A stretch of 64,000 bases of DNA from Gigantopelta aegis. Its lineage: Eukaryota; Mollusca; Gastropoda; Neomphalida; Peltospiridae. Below are positions 10,341 through 23,000 of this stretch, in pieces; the first letter of the stretch is position 1, and each line of letters begins with the position of its first letter. Made by a program: the position numbers and the translations under genes. The stretch spans positions 6,135,093 to 6,199,092 of the forward strand of contig NC_054701.1 of NCBI RefSeq assembly GCF_016097555.1, in the 5' to 3' direction. Under the pieces are notes generated by a model. It saw only the letters and a list, made by a program, of their open reading frames with translations. It was not told where the DNA came from and did not search any database.

Positions 10341-11743
10341 TATGACTGGCACTTATCTTTGCTATACAAATCAGAAAAACTAGTTTAATACATCTTTGAA
10401 GATCAAAACTCCTTTACCTATTTAAGGTCTAGTTTACAAAACAAGTCTTTTTTAAACATCTATTATTATTTTTTTTGGTATCTTTAAAAAAATCAAACTA
10501 AACTTCATTTAAATATTTGTATTTCAACCAGAGGTTAATGAATGTACATCTGTTATTTATATAGGTATATATGTACAAAATAAAGTAACAGTAATCAATG
10601 ATCATAGGATTAACCGACTATTTAATTTGTGTTTGTTTCAATAGGTTTGTTAGAACCATGAACGTCACAGACCATGTGACTGGAACATGATTTGATGCGC
10701 AGTACTCTGTGGCATATTGACATTCAGAGCTATCGAGGTCAGATTATTTATACTCTTGGAACTCTGGCTGCACGCAAACGCTGGTCTACTTGATAACTTG
10801 TTTTGCATTTATGGTGGTGTCTAAAATTATGTTTGTTTTTAGATTATCTTTATTACGGCATTCTTTGTATTAATGTCAGATTTTTATCAACAACATTAGG
10901 ACCGTTCTAAATCAATAACGTAATGCAGACTTGACATATATATCAAAGCTGTTCGTAACTGGTAGTGGTAGGTCAAATGACGTGTTACAAAATTTTGAGG
11001 GAGGAAGGTTGTGTAATTGTTGAATTAAAAATTCCACTTGAATGCCAATGCCCCAACCAACACTATCAATTGAACAAATTGTAGGTCTACGTTTAACGAG
11101 TTATTTTAAAAAAAAGTAAAATAATAATGAGGGATCTAATTCAGTCAGTAGTGCACACGAGATGCTTGGGTCGTAGTTCTAATTGAACCACCTCCTCTCC
11201 TCAGTATCACTTGTTTTTCCCATCCCAACTATCCTAATCATGTTCACTGTACATAATAATGATTTTCAAGATAAGTTTATTCCTAAACGTTTAGCTTCAT
11301 GTTAACCAAACCATCTGACACCGAAAAGTATCTATAAGTATAATTGTGTGCATCACATTATCTAAATAGTACATAATGTAACTAAAAAAATCAAATTATC
11401 TGCAGTGTATGTCATAATTATATTTCTATGGCACTGCTACTAACATTTTTAAATAACTCCATTCCTGAAAGTGAAAAGAAGTCGGACTACACTAATGAAT
11501 CAAACAACAAAATTAGAACACATTATTGGTTTATCAGTTAATTTTTGCAACATACGTCTCTACATTTACATGTACCAATCACTTCATAAACTAATAATGC
11601 TTGGTTTTCACTCGCCTAAGCATTTTGAGGGGTGCAATTTTTCATAGGCCATGGTTTTTCAAAAGACTTCATTACTGCTAAACTGGATCTAGTATGTATA
11701 TAAAAATACATAAAGGATTCATCGAGTGTTGTATAGTAATATA
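10341..11743. other. No feature seen
   Basis: AT-rich unique-looking sequence. I looked on the minus strand for the missing first DCAF1 exon and did not find a convincing one. Confidence 0.35.
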
Positions 11744-11960
11744 AATATGGAAAATATTAACAGTCTTATGTTAATCAGCATTTACCAAGACATATACCGA
11801 TTAACTGGACTAGGTTGATATTTTTACATATTAAAATAACATGAGTAACAAATTCTATTTATCCTATAACACTTCTAAAATAACATTTTAATTCATTATT
11901 TAATAAATCACAGTTCTAAAGTCGCCTCCATCGGTAATATGACATTGAGATTAGCACAAA
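11744..11960 (-). repeat. Dispersed foldback repeat, second copy
   Basis: Inverted copy of 465-701. Its own palindrome spans 11744-11832: AATATGGAAAATATTAAC on one side, GTTGATATTTTTACATATT on the other. Confidence 0.6.
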
Positions 11961-12138
11961 TGTAGTTTGACGTTTCACATCACCTTCACACAAACATATA
12001 TGGGAGACAACTCATGTAGTATGAATTTGACAATTAGTACTTTCAAAATGACCCATGTCATCCAAAATTTGTTTGTTACTGACTGGGATGTCACCCACAC
12101 TGAAACCCACTAAATTAACAAATTGAACGTCGACCATA

Positions 12139-12330
12139 TGTTTTTTTTTTTTTACGTTTTCAAATCTCACAGAATTCAATATTCAATAGATCGGCGAACC
12201 TTATTCCATGTATGTTGTTCATCAGTTACAGTATTACATGCATTGTTTTGTGTTTTTGTAATCAATTTAAATATTTTTTTTTTACGTTTTCAAATCTCAC
12301 AGAATTCAATATTCAATAGATCGGCGAACC
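12139..12330 (+). repeat. Short direct duplication
   Basis: A segment of about 57 bases, starting with a T run and TTTACGTTTTCAAATCTCAC and ending in GATCGGCGAACC, occurs at 12139-12200 and again at 12273-12330, virtually identical. The intervening AATCAATTTAAATAT string is also repeated after the second copy. Confidence 0.85.
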
Positions 12331-12895
12331 GTAGTAATCAATTTAAATATTTAAACTGATTCTTTGTCTTTTGTTTCTTTGATCAAATGTCATCAGTGTT
12401 CATTTGCATGTTACTGAATACCAGTAGTAACTGGTCACAATCTGTTGGGTTAAATTTTTCATGGAATCCTATAATTTGCACTAAATGTCTTTGCTTGAAA
12501 AGTAAGTTCCAGCGAAAATAAAAGTATTTTACAGTATGTCAAAATTGTAACCTCGGTTTACTGTATATCCCAGGCCCTAATCTTGCTCAAGTTGCACAGT
12601 TATCAGCAGCGATGGTAATATTTTGGACCTAATCTGATTTCAAAAACAAAATCACACAACAGACATAAAGACCCCGACTTGTTTAGGGTCATAGCTCTCT
12701 TGTAACCTTGACAGTCCATGTTTTTACTTTGTTGATAGACTACATCAACGAATGTCGCACTGTTTGCTGTTACCAGTCTAGCATTGTTAATCCTTGGCCA
12801 CATTCATTTCAGTAATGCCAGAACATAATAATTATTACTTTCATTTTAATATAATGGCACATTATCAACAACTGTATAAAATCATGTTTTTAATG

Positions 12896-13223
12896 GAAGG
12901 AAGGAAATGGTTTATTGAAGGACGCACTCACCACATTTTACTTAGTTATATGGCGTCAGACATATATGGTTAAGGACCACACAGATATTAAGGAAGGAAA
13001 CCTGCTGTCGCCACTTCATGGGCTACTCTTTTCGATTAACAGCAAGGGATCTTTTATATGCACCATCCCATAGACAGAATAGCACATACCATGGCCTTTG
13101 ATGTACCAGTCATGGTGCATTGGCTGGAGCAAGAAATAGCCCAATGGGCCCACTGATGGGGATCGATCCCAAACTGACCGCGTACCAAGCCAGCACTTTA
13201 CCACTGGGCTACGTCCCGCCCCC
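12896..13223 (-). mobile_element. SINE, head A / tail 1
   Basis: Full-length copy read on the minus strand. The tRNA-like head (box A TAGCCCAGTGG, box B GGATCGATCCC) lies at the right end and the tail ATTTAACGACGCACTC-type sequence at the left. TTTTTAATG occurs at both edges (about 12887 and 13227) and is the likely target-site duplication. Confidence 0.85.
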
Positions 13224-13586
13224 ATATTTTTAATGAAACATACAACTGTTATTTAAATTTTATTACCGGAAGTAGAATATTATATCGAAATATTACAATT
13301 AGAAACAAGTGTATAAATCAGAATTTTTTGTAATAAATGTGGGACATGGTTAAATGTTACGAAATGTACCAATATTAATTTCATAAATTTTTATCAAACT
13401 TCTCCTCTTTCTTCTGGGAAGGGAGATATCACTTCTACTTTTTAAATTCTAGATTAGGGCCCGATATGCCTCTTATTTGAATATATATCTTTGCTGCACT
13501 TATAAGGCATATCCAAATAGTAAATTTGTAACAAGTTATAATCATGTTTTATTTTATTGCTTATAATATATTCATATTGTAAAATG

Positions 13587-13952
13587 TAGAGCTGGGCGGT
13601 ATACCGTATATACCATTCGGTATCGTATTATTATTATGTCAATACCGATTTATCGTATCAACCAAATTTCAAAATACCGAAATTTTGGTATTAAAAAATA
13701 TTTCCCGGAAAGCACTAATAATAAATCTGACGAATGCAAAATGGCTTGGTATAAATCAGACGAGCCTCGTGTATGGAATTTGATTGTATTTAGATGAAAT
13801 TAGCAGGTGAGCCATAACACAGGCATGCATTAAAAGGCGAGTATACCAAAAATAGCGTTTGATATAGGTATCGTGTACCGATACCGAGGTAAATCACCCC
13901 AAAAATACAGATATTGATACTGAACCTCAAATTTCAATACCGCCCAGCTCTA
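13587..13952. mobile_element. hAT-type MITE with 8-bp target duplication
   Basis: 366 bp with 16-base perfect inverted repeats: TAGAGCTGGGCGGTAT at the left, ATACCGCCCAGCTCTA at the right. GTAAAATG occurs directly outside both ends (13579-13586 and 13953-13960). An 8-bp duplication is the hAT hallmark. No coding capacity. The interior is rich in CGGTAT/ATACCG strings, so it can fold back on itself. Confidence 0.93.
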
Positions 13953-13960
13953 GTAAAATG

Positions 13961-14852
13961 TTGGGAGGGAGAGGCCAATCTCCACACTGCTACCGTTTTT
14001 GACGGGCAATAAATATTGTTTAAAAACCAAATGGATTTGACTATAGTTTAATCAACTATCGATGCATTGCTAGCAAGGCACTTACTATCGCAATATATCA
14101 ATAGCTTGATGTACTGTTACACTCCCAAAACATATGCATGGTCATATGTGACATGATTCATTTTTGATTGTGCAAAACTTACTCAGCTATCAAATGTTAC
14201 ACTGTACAACTATTATTGACCTTTTTAATGTTGGAATTGGATCTGCACCGGTACTGTGATTACTCTTCCATTCTTCCAAAACACTGTTAAACTCGACCAG
14301 TGTATCCTGATTAGACATGGTTTATGCCACTTTAATAAACGCGCCAAAATCAAAATAAACCTTATTTCTATTTTACAAACTCTTCTCTTGCCCAATGACA
14401 CAACAAGTGTCAAAAGCTCAGGTTCATTGCAGTTAACATGTTATTTTCCACTAAGCTGTATCTAAATAGATCACCGAAAATAAAGATGCATAACATTAAA
14501 GTATTTAACTAAAGTAACAGGAAACAAAAAGTATCAATGTGCTTCCACACTTTTGCAAAACAGAGTTAACGGCTCCAGTTAACTGTCATCTATTGTTTTG
14601 TTCCGCAGCAATAAAGAATGAAATCTAATAGTTATAAAAAGTACTAGAGAATCAGTCGACTTCATGGCTTTACTTTATGAACAACGTATCAAATAGAGAA
14701 ATTGATAGCAAAAAAGCCGTAATAATTGAAAGTAATATTTATTATACATACAACATCTCTATATTAATAACATTATAATATATACATCAAACATTAGTTT
14801 CGTATTACTATAATAGACATAAGTATATCTTTTTAAAACTTGTTAATAACAT
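13961..14852. other. No feature seen
   Basis: AT-rich, unique-looking sequence upstream of the tRNA gene. Short open frames at 14225-14465 have no recognisable similarity. Confidence 0.35.
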
Positions 14853-14924
14853 TCCCAAGTGGTCTAGTGGTTAGGATTTCGCGCTCTCACCGCGACGGCC
14901 GGGGTTCGATTCCCCGCTTGGGAA
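14853..14924 (+). tRNA. tRNA-Glu (anticodon CTC)
   Basis: 72-base cloverleaf. The acceptor arm TCCCAAG pairs with CTTGGGA, discriminator A. D-arm region GGTCTAGTGGTTAGGATT, anticodon stem TCGCG/CGCGA around loop CTCTCAC (anticodon CTC, reads GAG), T-arm CCGGGGTTCGATTCCCCG. Both internal promoter boxes are present and a long T run (14926-14935) follows as a Pol III terminator. No CCA is encoded, as expected for a nuclear gene. Unlike the SINE heads it has no SINE body downstream. Confidence 0.96.
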
Positions 14925-15094
14925 TATTTTTTTTTGCTGTTTATATTTTTTTATGCATTCCATATTTTGTGTTTGCATGCTAAATTTTCATAGTTTAAAC
15001 ATTTATGCCATTCTGTTTCTAATTCACATAATGTATCGCCTATAATTACATAACATCAGTGCATGTATTATACTGCATTGTGCAGTAATGTTGG

Positions 15095-15260
15095 ATTCAA
15101 TACAATACAATACAATACAATAACTTTATTTCCATGTTCATATATGTATAATAAAAACATAGTCTGGTTGACCAGCAAAAATAAAGTACATAAAATTAAA
15201 CGCTAACATCAAAAAAACCCAACTAAACTACAACTCTTGTACATTTATTTTGTTCGACAT
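15095..15260 (-). mobile_element. Probable non-LTR retrotransposon 3' end
   Basis: On the minus strand this reads CATGGAAATAAAGTTATTG followed by (TATTG)n. A short tandem tail after an AATAAA-bearing 3' UTR is typical of some LINE clades. Only the 3' end is recognisable; the inner boundary is a guess and no reverse transcriptase is present. Confidence 0.45.
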
Positions 15261-15697
15261 TTTAATTTAAACACACAGAAAGACATATGGGCAGAAAGAG
15301 ACATACATACACACAGTGACTTACAAACAAGAAAGTTATACGTACACGTTCGTATTGCGATGTACATGTTGTATTAGAGATGTTATCTGCTTATTTTATT
15401 TAGTTCATTGTTATGATGAACTGCAGCAGGCGCGCGTGCAGGAATTTTAGCACGCGTGTATGTAATGCTCCCCTGGAAAATTGGTACCCGACCCCCCCCC
15501 CCCGATACATATGCCTGATTGTTCACAAAACCAAATCGTCCACGGTCCATCAGTCTGTCCGTCCCACCGACCAACAGGTAGTGCAATCAACACATTTTTG
15601 TAACATTATAATTTATATAGTCAACTTTTGTTGAAGTTAGAAAAAAGGTTAACCTATTGAGATATACTCGACTAGCTGAAATCAAGTCTGATTCATA
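15261..15697. other. No feature seen
   Basis: Unassigned sequence with a short C run near 15490. No gene or repeat boundary recognised. Confidence 0.35.
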
Positions 15698-15971
15698 GGA
15701 AGGAAAGAAAGAATGTTTTATTTAATGACGCACTCAACACATTTTTATTTAGGCGATATGGACATCTCGTTAAGTATCACACAGATCATGCAGCATCCGA
15801 TTATGCAGCATCCCACAGACAGGGTAGTACTTACCACGGCCTTTGTTATATCAGTTGTGTTGCACTGGCTGGAACGAGAAATAGCCCAATGGGCCCATCG
15901 ACGGGAATCGATCTCATTCCGACAGCGCACCAGGCGATCGATTGTTTTACCACTGAGTTACGTCCCGACCT
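15698..15971 (-). mobile_element. SINE, head A / tail 1, shortened
   Basis: Minus-strand copy with tail GAATGTTTTATTTAATGACG at the left and head reading out as ACTGAGTTACGTCCC at the right. Part of the middle (the GCAGCAAGGGATCTT region) is missing and a short ATGCAGCATCC string is duplicated. Confidence 0.8.
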
Positions 15972-15992
15972 CCGAGTCATATGATTAAAGGA

Positions 15993-16265
15993 TTTAGATG
16001 AGTTTCTGCAGGCTAAAGGACTAGGGTGAGTTTCTGCAGGCTAAAAGACTAGGGTGAGTTTCTGCAGGCTAAAGGACTAGGGTGAGTTTCTGCAGGCTAA
16101 AGGACTAGGGTGAGTTTCTGCAGGCTAAAGGACTCGGGGTGAGTTTCTGCAGGCTAAAGGACTCGGGTGAGTTTCTGCAGGCTAAAGGACTCGGGTGAGT
16201 TTCTGCAGGCTAAAGGACTAGGGTGAGTTTCTGCAGGCTAAAGGACTCGGGTGAGTTTCTGCAGG
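15993..16265 (+). repeat. 28-bp minisatellite, about ten copies
   Basis: Unit GGGTGAGTTTCTGCAGGCTA followed by AAGGACTA, period 28 (one unit 29). Copies are nearly identical, varying mainly at ACTAG versus ACTCG. Each unit contains GGTGAGT (donor-like) directly followed by TTTCTGCAGG (acceptor-like). Confidence 0.95.
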
Positions 16266-16369
16266 TAAATATAACTACAAATTAATTAAAACCACACATA
16301 ATATTTGCATAAATAACTTGGAAATATCAAATTGTAATGTGCTTATAAAAGAGCAGTAAGTTCAACGTT

Positions 16370-19300
16370 AACAGTACTCATTATTAAACCAGTCCACTGT
16401 AGAGGTAAGTGACGTTCACAGTTTAGCAAGACCTCATCGGACAGTACTCATTATTAAACCAGTCCACTGTAGAGGTAAGTGACGTTCACAGTACTCATTA
16501 TTAAACCAGTCCTCTGTAGTAGGTCCAAGTAGAGGTAAGTTTACAGTACTAATTAGTGTCGGACGTTCACAGTACTCATTATTAAACCAGTCCACTGTAG
16601 AGGTAAGTGACGTTCACACAGTTTAGCAAGTCCTCAGTACTATTAATTAGACAGTCTCATTATTAAACAGTACTCATTATTAAACCAGTCCACTGTAGAG
16701 GTAAGTAGGTGACGGACAGTACTCATTATTAAACAGTCCACTGTACACAGTACTCATTATTATTAAACCAGTCCACTGTAGAGGTAAGTGACGTTCACAG
16801 TTTAACAAGACCTCAGTACTATTAATTAGGTGTCGGACAGTACTCATTATTAAACCAGTCCACTGTAGAGGTAAGTGACGTTCACAGTTTAGCAAGACCT
16901 CAGTACTATTAATTAGGTGTCGGACAGTACTCATTATTAAACCAGTCCACTGTAGAGGTAAGTGACGTTCACAGTACTCATTATTAAACCAGTCCACTGT
17001 AGAGGTAAGTGACGTTCACAGTTTAGCAAGACCTCAGTACTATTAATTAGGTGTCGGACAGTACTCATTATTAAACCAGTCCACTGTAGAGGTAAGTGAC
17101 GTTCACAGTTTAGCAACTCCTCAGTACTATTAATTAGGTGTCGGACAGTACTCATTATTAAACCAGTCCACTGTAGAGGTAAGTGACGTTCACAGTTTAG
17201 CAAGACCTCAGTATTATTAAACCAGTCCACTGTAGAGGTAAGTGACGTTCACAGTACTCCTTATTATTAAGAGGTAAGTGACGTTCACAGTACTCATTAT
17301 TAAACCAGTCCACTGTAGAGGTAAGTGACGTTCACAGTACTCATTATTAAACCAGTCCACTGTAGAGGTAAGTGACGTTCACAGTACTCATTATTAAACC
17401 AGTCCACTGTAGAGGTAAGTGACGTTCACAGTTTAGCAAACCAGTCCACTGTAGGTGTCGGACAGTACTCATTATTAAACCAGTCCACTGTAGAGGTAAG
17501 TGACGTTCACCCTTATTAAACCAGTCCACTGTAGAGGTAAGTGACGTTCACAGTACTCATTATTAAACCAGTCCACTGTAGAGGTAAGTGACGTTCACAG
17601 TACTCATTATTAAACCAGTCCACTGTAGAGGTAAGTGACGTTCACAGTTTAGCAAGACCTCAGTACTATTAATTAGGTGTCGGACAGTACTCATTATTAA
17701 ACCAGTCCACTGTAGAGGTAAGTGACGTTCACAGTTTAGCAAGACCTCAGTATTATTAATTAGGTGTCGGATAGTACTCATTATTAAACCAGTCCACTGT
17801 AGAGGTAAGTGACGTTCACAGTTTAGCAAGACCTCAGTACTATTAATTAGGTGTCGGACAGTACTCATTATTAAACCAGTCCACTGTAGAGGTAAGTGAC
17901 GTTCACAGTACTCATTATTAAACCAGTCCACTGTAGAGGTAAGTGACGTTCACAGTACTGATTATTAAACCAGTCCACTGTAGAGGTAAGTGACGTTCAC
18001 AGTACTCATTATTAAACCAGTCCACTGTAGAGGTAAGTGACGTTCACAGTTTAGCAAGACCTCAGTACTATTAATTAGGTGTCGGACAGTACTCATTATT
18101 AAACCAGTCCACTGTAGAGGTAAGTGACGTTCACAGTTTAGCAAGACCTCAGTACTATTAATTAGGTGTCGGACAGTACTCATTATTAAACCAGTCCACT
18201 GTAGAGGTAAGTGACGTTCACAGTACTCATTATTAAACCAGTCCACTGTAGAGGTAAGTGTAGAGGTAAGTGTACGTTTCACAGTACGGACATTATTAAA
18301 CCAGTCCACTGTAGAGGTAAGTGACGTTCACAGTTTATTAATTAGGTGTCGGACAGTACTCATTATTAAACCAGTCCACTGTAGAGGTAAGTGACGTTCA
18401 CAGTTTAGAGACCTCAGTACTATTAATTAGGTTCGGACAGTACTCATTATTAAACCAGTCCACTGTAGAGGTAAGTGACAGTTTCACAGTGTAGAGGTAA
18501 GTGACTTCACAGTACTCATTATTAAACCAGTCCACTGTAGAGGTAAGTGACGTTCACAGTACTGATTATTAAACCAGTCCACTGTAGAGGTAAGTGACGT
18601 TCACAGTTTAGCAANNNNNNNNNNNNNNNNNNNNNNNNNNNNNNNNNNNNNNNNNNNNNNNNNNNNNNNNNNNNNNNNNNNNNNNNNNNNNNNNNNNNNN
18701 NNNNNNNNNNNNNNNNNNNNNNNNNNNNNNNNNNNNNNNNNNNNNNNNNNNNNNNNNNNNNNNNNNNNNNNNNNNNNNNNNNNNNNNNNNNNNNNNNNNN
18801 NNNNNNNNNNNNNNGACGTTCACAGTACTCATTATTAAACCAGTCCACTGTAGAGGTAAGTGACGTTCACTCCTTATTAAACCAGTCCACTGTAGAAGTA
18901 AGTGACTTCACAGTACTCATTAATAAACCAGTCCACTGTAGAGGTAAGTGACGTTCACAGTACTGATGATTAAACCAGTCCACTGTAGAGGTAAGTGACG
19001 TTCACAGTTTAGCAACTCCTCAGTACTATTAATTAGGTGTCGGACAGTACTCATTATTAAACCAGTCCACTGTAGAGGTAAGTGACGTTCACAGTTTAGC
19101 AAGACCTCAGTACTATTAATTAGGTGTCGGACAGTACTCATTATTAAACCAGTCCACTGTAGAGGTAAGTGACGTTCACAGTTTAGCAAGACCTCAGTAC
19201 TATTAATTAGGTGTCGGATAGTACTCATTATTAAACCAGTCCACTGTAGAGGTAAGTGACGTTCACAGTACTGATGATTAAACCAGTCCACTGTAGAGGT

Positions 19301-20255
19301 AAGTGACGTTCACAGTTTAGCAAGACCTCAGTACTATTAATTAGGTGTCGGATAGTACTCATTATTAAACCAGTCCACTGTAGAGGTAAGTGACGTTCCC
19401 AGTACTGATTATTAAACCAGTACACTGTAGAGGTAAGTGACGTTCACAGTACTGATTATTAAACCAGTCCACTGTAGAGGTAAGTGACGTTTACAGTACT
19501 CATTATTAAACTAGTCCACTGTAGAGGTAAGTGACGTTCACAGTTTAGCAAGACCTCAGTACTATTAATTAGGTGTCGGACAGTACTCATTATTAAACCA
19601 GTCCACTGTAGAGGTAAGTGACGTTCACAGTTTAGCAAGACCTCAGTATTATTAATTAGGTGTCGGATAGTACTCATTATTAAATCAGTCCACTGTAGAG
19701 GTAAGTGACGTTCACAGTACTCATTATTAAACCAGTCCACCGTAGAGGTAAGTGACGTTCACAGTACTCATTATTAAACCAGTCCAATGTAGAGGTAAGT
19801 GACGTTCACAGTACTGATTATTAAACCAGTCCACTGTAGAGGTAAGTGACGTTCACAGTACTCATTATTAAACCAGTCCAATGTAGAGGTAAGTGACGTT
19901 CACAGTACTGATTATTAAACCAGTCCACTGTAGAGGTAAGTGACTTTCACAGTACTGATTATTAAACCAGTCCACTGTAGAGGTAAGTGACGTTCACAGT
20001 ACTCATTATTAAACCAGTCCACTTTAGAGGTACGTGACATGACGTTCACAGTACTCATTATTAAACCAGTCCACTGTAGAGGTAAGTGACGTTCACAGTA
20101 CTCATTATTAAACCAGTCCACTGTAGAGGTAAGTGACGTTCACAGTTTAGCAAGACCTCAGTACTATTAATTAGTTGTCGGACAGTACTCATTATTAAAC
20201 CAGTCCACTGTAGAGGGAAATGACGTTCACAGTTTAGCAAGACCTCAGTACTATT
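16370..20255. repeat. Two-module satellite array (47 + 40 bp)
   Basis: Built from module a (47 bases, CAGTACTCATTATTAAACCA then GTCCACTGTAGAGGTAAGTG then ACGTTCA) and module b (40 bases, CAGTTTAGCAAGACCTCAGT then ACTATTAATTAGGTGTCGGA). Module a occurs alone, in runs, or alternating with b as an 87-bp pair. Copies are nearly identical apart from a few point variants (TACTGATTATT for TACTCATTATT; GCAACTCCTC for GCAAGACCTC). The long minus-strand open frames are by-products. True length is unknown because of the gap at 18615-18814. Confidence 0.95.
18615..18814. other. Assembly gap, 200 N
   Basis: Exactly 200 N inside the satellite, a conventional gap of unknown size. Satellite copy number therefore cannot be read from this sequence. 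Confidence 0.99.
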
Positions 20256-20290
20256 AACAGGAATTATTATGACTCATAATAATTCCTGTT
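20256..20290. repeat. Perfect 35-bp palindrome
   Basis: AACAGGAATTATTATGA, a central C, then TCATAATAATTCCTGTT: 17-base arms with no mismatch. It sits exactly where the satellite ends and unique sequence begins. The centre reads TGACTCA, which is also the AP-1 consensus. Confidence 0.95.
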
Positions 20291-20363
20291 CGAATTGAGT
20301 CGCACATAAATTTCGTTAATTGCGATCTTTCTTCTAGGAAATCAGAGAAGAAACGCGTTGCTG

Positions 20364-20365
<2 letters not shown>

Positions 20366-20437
<72 letters not shown>

Positions 20438-20438
20438 G

Positions 20439-20469
<31 letters not shown>
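20366..20469 (+). repeat. (AT)n then (TG)n microsatellite
   Basis: About 68 bases of AT repeat, a short interruption, then about 25 bases of TG repeat. Confidence 0.97.
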
Positions 20470-20924
20470 ATACGAATAGAAAATCCTTTTGTGTTGCTGG
20501 CACCTCTCCTCTAAAGTAGCAAGGGGTCTTGAGATAATATATTTTATATAAAGAAAAAGTCAGAAGCCTCGTTTAAAAGTAATTTATCCCTCTTTAATTC
20601 CAAATTTTCGCCTGTTCAGGCTTCATCAGGGAAATCTGTCAACAAAAATAAAAATACGCACATAAAACCACTAGCAAAAACCGAGTTAAAGCTGTAACTA
20701 AAATAATAAATAATATACTTAAGTCTATATAAGAAAAGGAACATAGGATAATAGCTACAGAACAAACTACTGGTCAAAGATTAAAAGTATTGTAATACTA
20801 TGACTGAGGTAAAACGAAGTGTGGGTAGGGGGAATAAAATAATAATTAAGGGTAAATAATACAAAGAACAAAATAATGAACAAAATAACAAATACTTTCT
20901 TTATATAAATATGTATATCAGAGA
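20470..20924. other. Unassigned, possible retroelement remnant
   Basis: Contains GCCTGTTCAGGCTTCATCAG near 20611, a hairpin-forming string reminiscent of non-coding ends of some retroelements (Penelope-like). No coding region supports this, so it is only a suggestion. Confidence 0.25.
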
Positions 20925-21112
20925 TGGGGTAATCGTAATTAGTAATCGTAATCGATTATAATTACACTCGTAATCGATTACATTGTTTGAGAATGTCATG
21001 TAATCGCAATCGTAATCAATTACATTGTTTGAGAATGTCATGTAATCGCAATCGTAATCGATTACATTGCTAATGTAATCGTAATCAGCGATTACTTTCA
21101 TGATTACTCATA
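20925..21112 (+). repeat. TAATCGATTAC-rich minisatellite
   Basis: Irregular repeats of GTAATCGCAATCGTAATCGA and CATTGTTTGAGAATGTCAT, with one near-perfect 48-base duplication at about 20980-21070. Confidence 0.85.
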
Positions 21113-21338
21113 ACTATTTACTAAAGTTAGATGTGTTTAACATCAACTCCAGTAACAGTGCCTATAGTTAGAAGCAGTACTGGTCAGTCAGTAGAACTGA
21201 TCTCCCATTGTCTACTACTCTCATAGTAGAACTATTATTTGCCCTGAGAAACAGGGGATCATAACTTCTGTATTATCAAATGAATGTTATTGGGGAGGGG
21301 GTAGAGTCCCCATTCTCTCCTGCTCCGCCGTGCCTGTA

Positions 21339-21342
<4 letters not shown>

Positions 21343-21412
<70 letters not shown>
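21343..21412 (+). repeat. (CA)n microsatellite
   Basis: About 70 bases of uninterrupted CA repeat. Confidence 0.98.
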
Positions 21413-21414
<2 letters not shown>

Positions 21415-21598
21415 TTTAAATGGCTAATTAATCATCATCATATGTCTTTTGAGGGCTATGTATTTTTATCATCACGTTATAATATATAACCAGTGATCTT
21501 TCCAAAAACAAAAAAAAGTTTAAAAAAATGGTCGGCGTCTCACAAGGTCTCTTAAACAAAAGCGATTTGAAAGTCTTTCAGCATTGCACTGAGTGACC

Positions 21599-21976
21599 GG
21601 CCTCGGTGGCGTCGTGGTTAGGCCATCGGTCTACAGGCTGGTAGGTACTGGGTTCGAATCCCAGTCGAGGCATGGGATTTTTAATCCAGATACCGACTCC
21701 AAACCCTGAATAAGTGCTCCGCAAGGCTCAATGGTGTAAACCACTTGCACCGACCAGTGATCCATAATAGTTCAACAAAGGCCATGGTTTGTGCTATCCT
21801 GCCTGTGGGAAGCGCAAATAAAAGATCCCTTGCTGCTAATCAGAAAGAGTAGCCCATGTAGTGGCGACAGCGGGTTTCCTCTCAAAATCTGTGTGGTCCT
21901 TAACCATATGTCTGACGCCATATAACCGTAACTAAAATGTGTTGAGTGCGTCGTTAAATAAAACATTTCTTTTCTT
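21599..21976 (+). mobile_element. SINE, head B / tail 1, full length
   Basis: The head at 21600-21672 folds like a tRNA: GCCTCGG pairs with the end TCGAGGC, with box B GGTTCGAATCC. A linker (ATCCAGATACCGACTCCAAA onward) follows, then the same 3' half as the head A family (AAAGATCCCTTGCTGCTAAT through GTCGTTAAATAAAACATTTC). This is therefore a different head joined to a shared tail. Confidence 0.87.
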
Positions 21977-22709
<733 letters not shown>

Positions 22710-22749
22710 AAACACCTGAGAAACGGAGAGAGGGGGGAGTCAGCTAATC

Positions 22750-23000
22750 AGCATGGAATCTTTTATTATACCCATTCCCATAGATAACACAGTACATACC
22801 ACAACCTTCACTGGTGTAGGAAGCTGGGGGGGGGGGGGAGGAATGGGGGCATGTACCCCTCCCACTTTGTGGCAGCACCGATGCTCTTTAAAAATATATT
22901 TATACATATATTTATATAAATATGTGTGTGTCCCTTTTGACACCTTCCTACGCCCGTGACCTTTGATGTGCCAGACTGGCTAAGACTGGGAAAAGCCCAC
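22750..23000 (-). mobile_element. Decayed SINE interrupted by a short element
   Basis: 22755-22805 resembles the SINE middle (ATCTTTTATATGCACCATCC-type) and 22961-23000 resembles the continuation toward the head (CTTTGATGTGCCAGACTGGC). Between them, about 22808-22962 has weak inverted ends (GGTGTAGGAAG and CTTCCTACGCC) around a G-rich core, suggesting a small TIR element inserted into an older SINE. Confidence 0.45.

Noticed and set aside
16680-20121. Many minus-strand open frames with repeated ERHLPLQWTGLIMSTV
   Set aside because: They are translations of the 47/40-bp satellite in whichever frame happens to stay open.
15993-20255. CRISPR-like direct repeats
   Set aside because: The units are contiguous tandem repeats without unique spacers, in an animal genome.
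20611-20633. Penelope-like element
   Set aside because: Only a short hairpin string resembles such ends; no reverse transcriptase or endonuclease sequence nearby.
21600-21672. Complete tRNA gene
   Set aside because: It folds like a tRNA but is the head of a SINE; near-identical heads with the same body occur at 37136-37524 and 51141-51491.
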